DNA of 64,000 nt from Cepaea nemoralis (taxonomy: Eukaryota > Mollusca > Gastropoda > Stylommatophora > Helicidae). How positions within the stretch are numbered: the stretch's first letter is position 1; each line of letters opens with the position of its first letter. The DNA lies in the NCBI GenBank assembly GCA_014155875.1, contig JACEFZ010011721.1, positions 1-64,000 on the forward strand, read 5' to 3'. The notes under the pieces were generated by a model. That model was not told where the DNA came from, did no database searches, and worked only from the letters and a program-made list of their open reading frames with translations. Positions 22,001 through 32,100 of the stretch are shown piece after piece. A program made the position numbers and the translations under genes.

Positions 22001-23643
22001 CATCCTGGATGATTCTGAAGACAGCATCCTGGGCGAGATTCAGGAATACTCTGGCACATTTCATATCAGCATGAAAATGAGGAATGATAATCCACCAGTA
22101 CGGGCCTTTACCAAAGTGTTTCAGATAGTCACGGGTCAAGTCAAACACTTAACATCCAAGGATTTATATTTTGTGGACCCTGATATAGACTTTAATGATT
22201 CCTTGCTGGTTTATCAGAGACAGCCTATACCTAATGGAGAAATCCTCAGTGTCAGTACAGAGGAGCCGATCTATAATTTCACCCAGGAGGATCTCGTGAA
22301 TGGTGCACTCTTGTTTCAACACAGGGGTGACAGCTATGCCCGAACACCAATTCTAGTCACAGATGGTCAGTTTTTCAGTACAAGTTTATTTGAAATTCAA
22401 GCCTCCGCCCCTTTTATTAGAATTCATAACAATACAGGAGTGGATGTCAGACAGAACAATTATGCAACAATCAGTGACCAGAATCTCAGTATTGAGACAA
22501 ATATTGATTTCACTCCAGAAGATGTAACATTCCAGCTGATTGAGGAGCCTAAGTATGGACACATACGTGCACGAGGACAGCAGGTCACTAAGTTTAACTA
22601 CCTTGACCTACAGAATGGTCTGGTAAAGTACTGGCATGCTGGAGGAGATGGCCTTGAAGATACATTTACTGTGAGTGTACTGTTAGGCTCAGTGAAAACA
22701 CAGGCTCGCTTTGCAATCAGGGTGGTTGCAGATGGTGTATCAGACCCACCAGAAATTATCCATAATAAAATCCTCAAAGTAACAGCTCTACAGTCAGAAG
22801 TCATCTCTGAGAATATACTCCGAGTCTCACACAAAAACTATAAACCTGTGGAAATTGAGTTCATTATTACACAGTTACCCCAGTATGGGCATTTAGTCAT
22901 CAAAGGAAGATCAATAAGACAGGGCAGTGCTCCAGAATTTACTCAACAAGACATCAACAATGGAGATATTGTCTACAGCAGTGACACATCAGAACAAGTC
23001 TCAGACAAATTTGTCTTTGATGTGGGCACAGACATTCAAAGTTTAAGACATCTGGAATTCCTGATAGAGATGATCCCAGTTCCTCGCCAGGTCAGTCAGG
23101 TGAACATCAATGTCTTAGAAGGTGGGAGTGTCACTCTTAGTGATAGAAATCTGCTGCTAAGAGGAAGACAACTGCAGAATAAAAAGTCAGTATTTAACGT
23201 CCTGTCTGCTCCTGTCCATGGGAAAATCATTGTCAAGAATGACAAAAAGAACATGCATGTGAACTCATTTACCAGCGAGGACCTAGTCCAGGGACAGGTA
23301 ACCTACTTGCATGATGGTAGTGAAAGCTTGCATGATGAGCTGACCCTGAGAGATGGTGATACAGGGCAGCGGTACCGCATCGTGGTCAACGTGACCTCTG
23401 TCAATGACCAGCCACCATACGTGACCGTGAACACTGGTTTGGATGTCTGGTCTGGATCCGTGAGCCTCCTCACAGGCGAGCACCTGAAAGCTTCTGACCC
23501 AGACTCCAGCAGCCAAGAAGTGGAGTTCCATGTGACAGCACCAACCAGTGGTCACCTGGCATTCCTCAACAACACATTCAAACAGATATCACAGTTTACC
23601 CAGATGGATCTGGACAGTGGGCGTGTAGTGTTTGTTCACAAAG
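19030..23643 (+). CDS. CSPG4/NG2-like transmembrane proteoglycan, large ectodomain exon
   Basis: This exon encodes the N-terminal two thirds of a CSPG4/NG2 (insect Kon-tiki/Perdido) family cell-surface proteoglycan, which in known members acts in cell-matrix adhesion and migration. The acceptor is a pyrimidine tract ending in cag at 19027-19029; the first residues (ASFYGE) match the mature N-terminus of the vertebrate protein, so the signal peptide lies in an upstream exon that I could not find. Domains in order: laminin G1 (about 19050-19545), laminin G2 (19570-20120, ending in a conserved Cys), an EGF-like Cys-rich module (20127-20235), then CSPG repeats 1 to 10 (20280-23643), each with the F-T-x-x-D/E-I/L-x-x-G-x-V-x-Y/F-x-H signature. 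The donor is aaag|gtatgt, phase 1. Two frame breaks lie inside: near 20771-20800 and near 21630-21655. Domain order and repeat count make the family assignment firm; whether the locus is intact is less certain. Confidence 0.93.
20771..20800 (+). other. frame break 1 in CSPG4-like gene
   Basis: Repeat 2 starts in one frame (SVDPSLLTF) and its second half (SFTLKEVQDGKIWFQHSG) is in the next frame; both halves align with one CSPG repeat. Removing one base restores the reading, most simply from the tttt run at 20771-20774. No intron could fit. A one-base consensus error is as likely as a real mutation. Confidence 0.8.
21630..21660 (+). other. frame break 2 in CSPG4-like gene
   Basis: At the end of repeat 4 the frame returns to that of the first part of the exon. 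One base appears to be missing near gacttactgac; adding a T would give the usual D-x-F-T pattern. The position is inferred. Confidence 0.75.
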
Positions 23644-23720
23644 GTATGTAGTAATTGTTCACAAAGGTATGTAGTGTTTGTTCACAAAGGTATGTAGTGT
23701 TTGTTCACTAAGATATGTAA
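23634..23720 (+). repeat. 23-bp tandem duplication of the exon 3' end and splice donor
   Basis: The segment spanning the end of the exon and the donor (core gttcacaaaggtatgtagt) is repeated at exact 23-bp steps, giving three identical donors with GT at 23644, 23667 and 23690, and a fourth decayed copy with AT at 23713. Use of the second or third donor would add bases that include an in-frame TAG straight after the first gtatg. Confidence 0.9.
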
Positions 23721-23744
23721 TTCCATCAATTAGGACACTCACTC

Positions 23745-25200
23745 ACATCTGTCTTATCATGCACCAGTACTCCACGTAGAGATGCAGACCCAGTCAATCT
23801 GTCTGCCTGTTAATTTCCGCGCACACCATTATGAGTCTTGGAGAAACGATCCAGTCATGCACTCAAATTGTTATTTTTGAATTGATGCATGCAGCGTGCC
23901 TGTTTTCATCCTTCTTGGCATGCTATGGGAGTCAGTTACAATCACATGTGTGTGCGGTTTGTCCTCCAGCCAGCGGAATGTCGCAGTGCCTGCCTCCACC
24001 TCCATTCTCAGACTAGATTTTGTGGAGCCTCAGTTTCTCACTTCTTTCACCTCTTAGCCTATAGCCGTTTGTGTGTATGTTTACATCGCCTGAGCGTGAA
24101 TTATTGTGAATCAGCTGTTGCACGTCCCCTTCTGTGCAGCCTGCTGGTCAATCCCTGTACTTCCTGTCCAATGTGGTTGTGACCCTGCGCAGGTCTGGCA
24201 TTCTTATCCATTCCTGTCTTCCCCCAATGTTCTAAATCACAGGTCTGGCATTCTGACCTACTCCTGTCTTCCCCCAATGTTCTAAATCACAGGTCTGGCA
24301 TTCTGACCCACGCCTGTCTTTCCCCAATGTTCTCAAGTGCAGGTTTGGCATTCTGACCCGCGCCTGTCTTTCCCCAATGTTCTCAAGTGCAGGTTTGGCA
24401 TTCTGACCCACTCCTGTCTTTCCCCAATGTTCTCAAGTGCAGGTTTGGCATTCTGACCCACGCCTGTCTTTCCCCAATGTTCTCAAGTGCAGGTTTGGCA
24501 TTCTGACCCACTCCTGTCCTCCCCCAATGTTCTCAAGCACAGGTCTGGCATTCTGACCCACCCCTGTCCTCCCCCAATGTTCTCAAGCGCAGGTCTGGCG
24601 TTCTGATCCACCACTGTCCTCCCCCAATGTTCTCAAGCGCAGGTCTGGCATTCTGACCCACTCATGTCCTCCCCCAATGTTCTCAAGCACAGGTCTGGCA
24701 TTCTGACCCACCACTGTCCTCCCCCAATGTTCTCAAGCGCAGGTCTGGCATTCTGACCCACCCCTGTCCTCCCCCAATGTTCTCAAGCGCAGGTCTGGCA
24801 TTCTGACCCACTCATGTCCTCCCCCAATGTTCTCAAGCACAGGTCTTGCATTCTGACCCACCCCTGTCCTCCCCCAATGTTCTCAAGCGCAGGTCTGGCA
24901 TTCTGACCCACTCATGTCCTCCCCCAATGTTCTCAAGCATGCATTTGTCTAATTATGTCCTTTGCTTGAGCCATCTATGATTTTCTTCTGATCAACTGGG
25001 GCCCTTAACTATGTCCAGGGCTGCTTCATGCAGGGGGTGTTCCTTGTCTGCAAACACTCGGAGGTATGACTCAGCCTGCAGTACCTTGACCCTATCCACA
25101 AACATCGGTAAAGCTAAGATGTATTGCATACACCATGACGGCCAGCCCCTTGGGCATCCCATGACATCCACATAGCCTCATTCTGTAAACATTATGTCAA
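23745..25200 (-). mobile_element. decayed I-like LINE in the CSPG4-like gene intron, expanded internally
   Basis: 23745-24190 matches the RNase H part and 24941-25200 the preceding RT-thumb part of the LINE at 7363-8590, both on the minus strand (for example ccatctatgattttcttctg vs ccatccatgattttcctctt). Between them lies the 50-bp minisatellite described separately. Reading frames are destroyed. It is antisense to the host gene. Confidence 0.85.
24191..24940. repeat. 50-bp minisatellite, 15 copies, grown from a LINE segment
   Basis: The unit starts aggtctggcattctgaccca and recurs at exact 50-bp steps from 24191 to 24891, the last copy ending at 24940. It corresponds to the 50 bp at 59491-59540 of the full LINE in reverse complement (ggcactctgacccactcctc, then ctaatgttctcc). 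First copies (tctaaatcac) and later copies (tctcaagcgc, tctcaagcac) form subtypes. Confidence 0.92.
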
Positions 25201-25389
25201 ATGTACAACTGTGTAAAGTATTTTATAGACAGTGTTGCATCATGTCAATTGACAGCCTCTGACATTGATACACACCACTGGAGAATAACAGAGCTGTCAG
25301 ACAGGATCATCCAGACTAATCACAGTAGTGCTTGACAAGTTAGGACTCCGGAAAAGATAATATGTTCGTCCATGTGTTACTTGGGCCCT

Positions 25390-25530
25390 GAAGAGGAGGT
25401 CAAAACTAGTGACACCGTAACCTTGTGAAAGGTCAAGGCTAGTAACACCATAACCTTGTGAAAGGTCAAGGCTAGTAACACCATAACCATGTGAAAGGTC
25501 AACACTGTAACCTTGTAAAAGGCTACTTAA
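25390..25530. repeat. 33-bp repeat, four copies
   Basis: Unit ggtcaaggctagtaacacca + taaccttgtgaaa, inside the CSPG4-like intron. Confidence 0.85.
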
Positions 25531-25559
25531 GAGGATTGGTGTTTAAAAGCTAGAGTATC

Positions 25560-25745
25560 GACTTCATTGCACTGCGTTTTATCCCATATTGCCCGGTCTC
25601 TTTCATGGACAGCCTGCTAAAAGCGTTGCACAAAGCACGAACTCCAGGAGTCTCCAAGACAACTGTGAACCACATGACAGAGCCTGGAATCGAACCCACA
25701 AACTTCGGAACATGACGAGACAGCTTAACCACTTGACCACATATT
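25560..25745 (-). mobile_element. SINE D, tRNA-derived, in CSPG4-like intron
   Basis: On the minus strand the head reads tggtcaagtggttaagctgt (A box) and gtttgtgggttcgattccag (B box), a tRNA-like promoter for RNA polymerase III. About 110 bp of unrelated body follows, and the 3' end is gtgcaatgaagtcgatactc, close to the LINE end at 16146-16172 (gtgcagtgaagtcggttctt). Confidence 0.75.
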
Positions 25746-25869
25746 CCTCTTCTATTTTATACATACATTTCTGTCAAGTCTGACTATGTTTATATATAAA
25801 TGGTTTTTATTCAAATTAAAAATCTTCATTGCAGAAAATAACAAAATTTGTTATTTCATACCTTCACAG

Positions 25870-28459
25870 GAGATGAGCAAGGAGAGTTTAGATTCCAGGC
25901 AACAGATGGCACCAACAAGGACGAGTACCGTGTGTTTAGGATCAGAGCTCGCCCAGTACAGATCACCGTGTCGATCAACAGTACTCTCAAGGCATTTCCC
26001 AACACCCTGCAACCAATTACCAACAGTACCTTAAAGGCAGTGACTTCCGCAACTAATTATAGCCACCCTGTTGTGTTTTCTGTGGTGGAACCTAAGCCAC
26101 AGAAAGGTAGGCTGGTGACTCTGGTTGATAAACGGGTCATGGAGTTAAGTTCTTTCACTCAGGATGAAATCAATGAAGGTAAAGTGTTTTTCCAGCATGT
26201 TGGTTTGCTACAGAATTGGAAGGAAACTGAAACAATTTACTTTGAAATAACTGCCACTTACGGCCAGCCACTGACTGGCCACGCCCTTGTTGTAGACATC
26301 TCTTTTGCAAATATAAATGATGGAAACTTCCGGAAGCTTCTGAATATGAACTTCATTTCTGTTGAAGAGGGTAAGCAAGTCACTATCACAAGATCCCACT
26401 TCGATTCTACCGAGATGGTTGAGAAAATTCGTAAGTTCAAGCCAAATGTCAATGTTGTGTTCTCATTTGCGTCATATCCTAGGCACGGCTATCTGTGGTT
26501 TAAAGATGAAGACGCAGAGGTGGACGTGGAGTTTACGCAGGAAGATATCAATAATGGAGTACTTGTCTACAAACATGACCATTCGGACACCCGTCAAGAT
26601 TATTTCCAGTTTGCTGTTAAGCTATTAATACCTCGAACTCAATTGGAACCTAGCGCCTCCATCGCTAAAATTCTCAATTTCACAATTGCTATTGAACCTG
26701 TGAATGACCAGGGATTTGAGCTCATAACTCGTTATCCCCAAAATTCAGGTGATGCAAGGGTCAGAGATCAAGGTGACTGCTGATAACTTAACCACTGTTG
26801 ACCTAGATACTGGTCCTGAGGGGATTGAGTACAAGATTATCACACAGCCTACCAACGGAATGCTGGTTAGATTGCCATATAATCGTACCAGACTACAGAC
26901 ATTTACCCAGAAGGATATCAACGATGGCTTAATTGTTTTTAAGCATAATGGGAGTAGGTCAAGCAGTGCTTCTCTTCGCTTCCAGGTGTGGGATGGCAGG
27001 TTTGAGCCCAGGCATGCAACCATGGAGATTATTTTTATTCCTATCATGATCAATGCTGCCCCGGACAGACATGTGCCTTTGCTGCAGGGACAGAACTCTA
27101 TCGCACTGTCCAATCAACACCTGAAGATCTCCACTAATGGGGACCTGAATGCTCTCAGGTACAACATCACCCAGGCTACACAGTATGGGAAACTCATGAA
27201 GCACAACAGTCTGGTCACTCATTTCACCCAAGCGGACATCAACAGTGGGCAGCTATTGTACACTCAAGATGAGGGTTCTCCCGGTGATGACCTATTTATG
27301 TGTGACATTGAACACAGCAGTTTGGATTGCTCTTTGAAAGATGTTCAGTTTGATGTGATCATGAAACCCAGAGTGAAACAGCATCCGCTGATAACACCCC
27401 CGGGTGCTCATGTAGCCATTACCAGGTCCAGTTTGGATGCCAGCGAACTGGCACAGATCACTAATGACAATCCTCACTTTACTAGTCCTGACACCTCCAC
27501 TACATGGTCGCATCATGAGGCGGCACCGCCAGCGCCGTCAGACCACCCTGGAAAACACTTTCCAGCCAGTGCCCAGCTTTACATTTGAAGACATTGTTTA
27601 CACCAAAATATACTACGTGCCAAACAACCCAGAAAGACACATCAGCGGGGATAAATTTATTTACGTCTTGCAGGCTAAAGGTGTGCCACCAGCCAGAGGG
27701 GAATTTCTGATCCAGCTGGATGCCCAGGATGTTAACCCAGATGGGGAGGCAGGAAAAACAGACACTGCAGATGCTGACAAGGCTAACGGAGCCTCTTCTA
27801 AACCAGGTGGATACCCTGATGGTAAGAGTGGGGAAACCGTGGATGAAGACCTAGTGGCACCATCTGTAGACACCAGCTCAGATGATAACAACGATATGGT
27901 AGTAATAGCTATAGTGCTGACATTAATTTTCATTACAATTATCATCGTCGTGCTGATTATTTTGTTTATTTGTTGGAGGAAACGCCACCAGGCTGCAGTG
28001 CGGGAAGTCAAGCCAACCAAGCCGAGACCATATATCAGTGGGCCTTTGCAGCTTGAGCAGCCACATGTCCAGATTGAGGCCAAACATGAAACTCTGGGAT
28101 CCCCATGTAGTGCAGATAACATTGTCCTGGTACCCAGATACACGGAGGAAGATCGCTGCATGGACACAAGTCTGGAAGTGGATTCTCAACATCGTGTCAA
28201 CCACAGATCCTCTTCCCCGTCGCCGGATGTAACAAAGTTAGATTACAGCCAACCACATCGCACTGGTAAAGCCACCCCTGCGTACGACTCACAGTCTGAC
28301 CAAATTTCTGAAGACATGGACCGCCGGTCAACAATGACCAGTGGCCGAGGATCAGATGCAAGTGCTGACCTATTAGATTGGACTCTGATGGACCCAGATA
28401 TTCTGCAGCAGTGTAGGATTACCACACCCGTACTCCGCAACAACCAATACTGGCTTTAG
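25870..28459 (+). CDS. CSPG4/NG2-like proteoglycan, terminal exon with membrane span and PDZ-ligand tail
   Basis: Continuation of the same gene after a 2226-bp intron. The acceptor (cttcacag, ending at 25869) joins in phase 1 and completes CSPG repeat 10 (FVHKG then DEQGEFRF). Repeats 11 to 15 follow to about 27700, giving 15 in all, the number in vertebrate CSPG4. Then come an acidic linker, one hydrophobic transmembrane segment (about 27895-27974, rich in I, V and L), a basic stop-transfer WRKRHQ, and a cytoplasmic tail of about 160 residues ending NNQYWL before a TAG at 28457-28459. Vertebrate CSPG4 ends QYWV, a PDZ ligand; a Leu is also compatible with PDZ binding. Two more frame breaks occur: in the ccccaaaa run at 26736-26743 and near 27478-27483. 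With both exons the protein would be about 2400 residues, close to the family's usual size. Confidence 0.93.
26736..26745 (+). other. frame break 3 in CSPG4-like gene
   Basis: Repeat 13 switches frame at ccccaaaa. One base too many in this double homopolymer explains it: upstream EPVNDQGFELITRY and downstream QVMQGSEIKV are contiguous in the family alignment. Confidence 0.8.
27470..27490 (+). other. frame break 4 in CSPG4-like gene
   Basis: Repeat 15 switches frame at cctcactttactag. Removing one T restores the TPPLHGRI segment, which corresponds to the G-P-x-H-G-R core of this repeat in CSPG4. Confidence 0.8.
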
Positions 28460-29158
28460 TCATAACTTCTCTATATTTTTGCCTAAACACAATGAACAAA
28501 AACAAGACGGTGCTCTTTTGCATAGCCGGTGCTTTTTCCTGACTCCTTCACTACAATAAACTTGATAGAAATGTTAGTGTGCTACAGAAAGGAAATTAGT
28601 CAATGAAAAAAGCACTGGCAGGAATGAATCTCCACAGACTATATACAACCTGAAGCACTGGTGTGATTCAGTCTCCACGAACTATTTTCTATTTGTTTTA
28701 TAAAGATCTGTGCAATATTTCTGCAGACACTTACAAAATACACCAACATGTTGACTTGTTTTTGTAAGCCTTGGACAGTGACGCCATGCCATAGTTATGG
28801 TCACTGAGACAGTTCTTATATATGCAAGCTGACATTACAGTCATAATTGTCAGGCTACATTGAACATATACACTTACTGTCATCTTACTGTCATTGTAAT
28901 AGCATAGTGAAAACAAAGGGGATGGGAAATCCCATATGGATCTGCTGTAGAGGTTTTATATGCCAATGGTTTCATATACTAGTTCATTATCATATGGAGT
29001 GCTTAGTTCCATTCGTCCATGCCTTGTCACTCCCTAAGCAGAGTATTCAGGGACCTACTTTGTGGCTCATTGCATCAGTGATTCTGTGATATGATTTCCA
29101 GTCAGCCATAGAGATGAACGACTTGTAGGTTAGTTGTTTAGTTACTAGTGTAGTTGTT
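28460..29158 (+). other. 3' flank or untranslated region of the CSPG4-like gene
   Basis: About 700 bp between the stop codon and the giant array. Contains the AATAAA at 28555. The final tagttgtttagttactagtg + tagttgtttacacacaaggg looks like the seed edge of the array. Confidence 0.5.
28555..28560 (+). promoter_or_regulatory. candidate polyadenylation signal of the CSPG4-like gene
   Basis: AATAAA 96 bp after the stop codon. It is the first canonical hexamer downstream; 3' end use is inferred, not shown. Confidence 0.45.
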
Positions 29159-32100
29159 TACACACAAGGGTGGCAGGTGTGGTATTGTTTACACACAAGG
29201 GGTGGCAGGTGTGGTATTGTTTACACACAAGGGGTGGCAGGTGTGGTAGTGTTTACACACAAGGGGTGGCAGGTGTGGTATTGTTTACACACAAGGGGTG
29301 GCAGGTGTGGTATTGTTTACACACAAGGGGTGGCAGGTGTGTTGTAGTGTTTACACACAAGGAGGGGTGGCAGATGTGGTATTGTTTACACACAAGGGGT
29401 GGCAGGTGTGTTGTAGTGTTTACACACGAGGGGTGGCAGATGTGGTATTGTTTACACACAAGGGGTGGCAGGTGTGTTGTAGTGTTTACACACAAGGGGT
29501 GGCAGATGTGGTATTGTTTACACACAAGGGGTGGCAGGTGTGGTATTGTTTAACACACAAGGAGGAGCGGGTGTGGTATTGTTTACACACAAGGGGTGGC
29601 AGGTGTGTTGTAGTGTTTACACACAAGGGGTGGCAGGTGTGGTATTGTTTACACACAAGGGGTGGCAGGTGTGTTGTAGTGTTTACACACAAGGGGTGGC
29701 AGGTGTGGTAGTGTTTACACACAAGGGGTGGCAGGTGTGTTGTAGTGTTTACACACAAGGGGTGGCAGGTGTGGTATTGTTTACACACAAGGAGGGGCAG
29801 GTGTGGTATTGTTTACACACAAGGGGTGGCAGGTGTGTTGTAGTGTTTACACACGAGGGGTGGCAGATGTGGTATTGTTTACACACAAGGGGTGGCAGGT
29901 GTGGTATTGTTTAACACACAAGGAGGAGCGGGTGTGGTATTGTTTACACACAAGGGGTGGCAGATGTGGTATTGTTTACACACAAGGGGTGGCAGATGTG
30001 GTATTGTTTAACACACAAGGGGTGGCAGATGTGGTATTGTTTAACACACAAGGGGTGGCAGATGTGGTATTGTTTACACACAAGGGGTGGCAGATGTGGT
30101 ATTGTTTAACACACAAGGGGTGGCAGGTGTGGTATTGTTTACACACGAGGGGTGGCAGATGTGGTATTGTTTACACACAAGGGGTGGCAGATGTGGTATT
30201 GTTTACACACAAGGGGTGGCAGATGTGGTATTGTTTAACACACAAGGGGTGGCAGGTGTGGTATTGTTTACACACGAGGGGTGGCAGATGTGGTATTGTT
30301 TAACACACAAGGGGTGGCAGATGTGGTATTGTTTAACACACAAGGGGTGGCAGATGTGGTATTGTTTACACACAAGGGGTGGCAGATGTGGTATTGTTTA
30401 CACACAAGGGGTGGGAGGTGTGTTGTAGTGTTTACACACGAGGGGTGGCAGATGTGGTATTGTTTACACACAAGGGGTGGCAGATGTGGTATTGTTTAAC
30501 ACACAAGGGGTGGCAGGTGTGGTATTGTTTACACACGAGGGGTGGCAGATGTGGTATTGTTTACACACAAGGGGTGGCAGATGTGGTATTGTTTAACACA
30601 CAAGGGGTGGCAGATGTGGTATTGTTTAACACACAAGGGGTGGCAGATGTGGTATTGTTTAACACACAAGGGGTGGCAGATGTGGTATTGTTTAACACAC
30701 AAGGGGTGGCAGATGTGGTATTGTTTACACACAAGGGGTGGCAGATGTGGTATTGTTTAACACACAAGGGGTGGCAGGTGTGGTATTGTTTACACACAAG
30801 GAGGAGCGGGTGTGGTATTGTTTACACACGAGGGGTGGCAGATGTGGTATTGTTTACACACAAGGGGTGGCAGGTGTGGTATTGTTTACACACAAGGGGT
30901 GGCAGGTGTGGTAGTGTTTACACACAAGGAGGAGCGGGTGTGGTATTGTTTACACACGAGGGGTGGCAGATGTGGTATTGTTTACACACAAGGGGTGGCA
31001 GGTGTGGTATTGTTTACACACAAGGGGTGGCAGGTGTGGTATTGTTTACACACAAGGGGTGGCAGATGTGGTATTGTTTACACACAAGGGGTGGCAGGTG
31101 TGGTATTGTTTACACACAAGGGGGGGCAGATGTGGTATTGTTTACACACAAGGGGTGGCAGGTGTGGTATTGTTTACACACAAGGGGTGGCAGATGTGGT
31201 ATTGTTTACACACAAGGGGTGGCAGGTGTGGTATTGTTTAACACACAAGGAGGAGCGGGTGTGGTATTGTTTACACACAAGGAGGAGCGGGTGTGGTATT
31301 GTTTACACACAAGGGGTGGCAGGTGTGGTATTGTTTACACACAAGGGGTGGCAGATGTGGTATTGTTTACACACAAGGGGTGGCAGGTGTGGTATTGTTT
31401 ACACACAAGGGGTGGCAGTTGTGGTAGTGTTTACACACAAGGGGTGGCAGGATGTGGTATTGTTTACACACAAGGGGTGGCAGGTGTGGTATTGTTTACA
31501 CACAAGGGGTGGCAGGTGTGGTATTGTTTACACACAAGGGGTGGCAGGTGTGGTATTGTTTACACACAAGAGGGACAGGTGTGGTATTGTTTACACACAA
31601 GGGGTGGACAGGTGTGGTATGTTTACACACAAGGGGGGGCAGGTGTGGTAGTGTTTACACACAAGGGGTGGCAGGTGTGGTATTGTTTACACACAAGGGG
31701 TGGCAGGTGTGGTATTGTTTACACACAAGGAGGGGCAGGTGTGGTATTGTTTACACACAAGGAGGAGCAGGTGTGGTATTGTTTACACACAAGGGGTGGC
31801 AGGTGTGGTATTGTTTACACACAAGGGGTGGCAGATGTGGTATTGTTTACACACAAGGGGTGGCAGGTGTGGTATTGTTTACACACAAGGGGTGGCAGGT
31901 GTTGTATTGTTTACACACAAGGGGTGGCAGGTGTGGTATTGTTTAACACACAAGGGGTGGCAAGTGTGGTATTGTTTACACACAAGGGGTGGCAAGGTGT
32001 GGTATTGTTTACACACAAGGGGTGGCAGGTGTGGTATTGTTTACACACAAGGAGGGGCGGGTGTGGTATTGTTTACACACAAGGGGTGGCAGGTGTTGTA

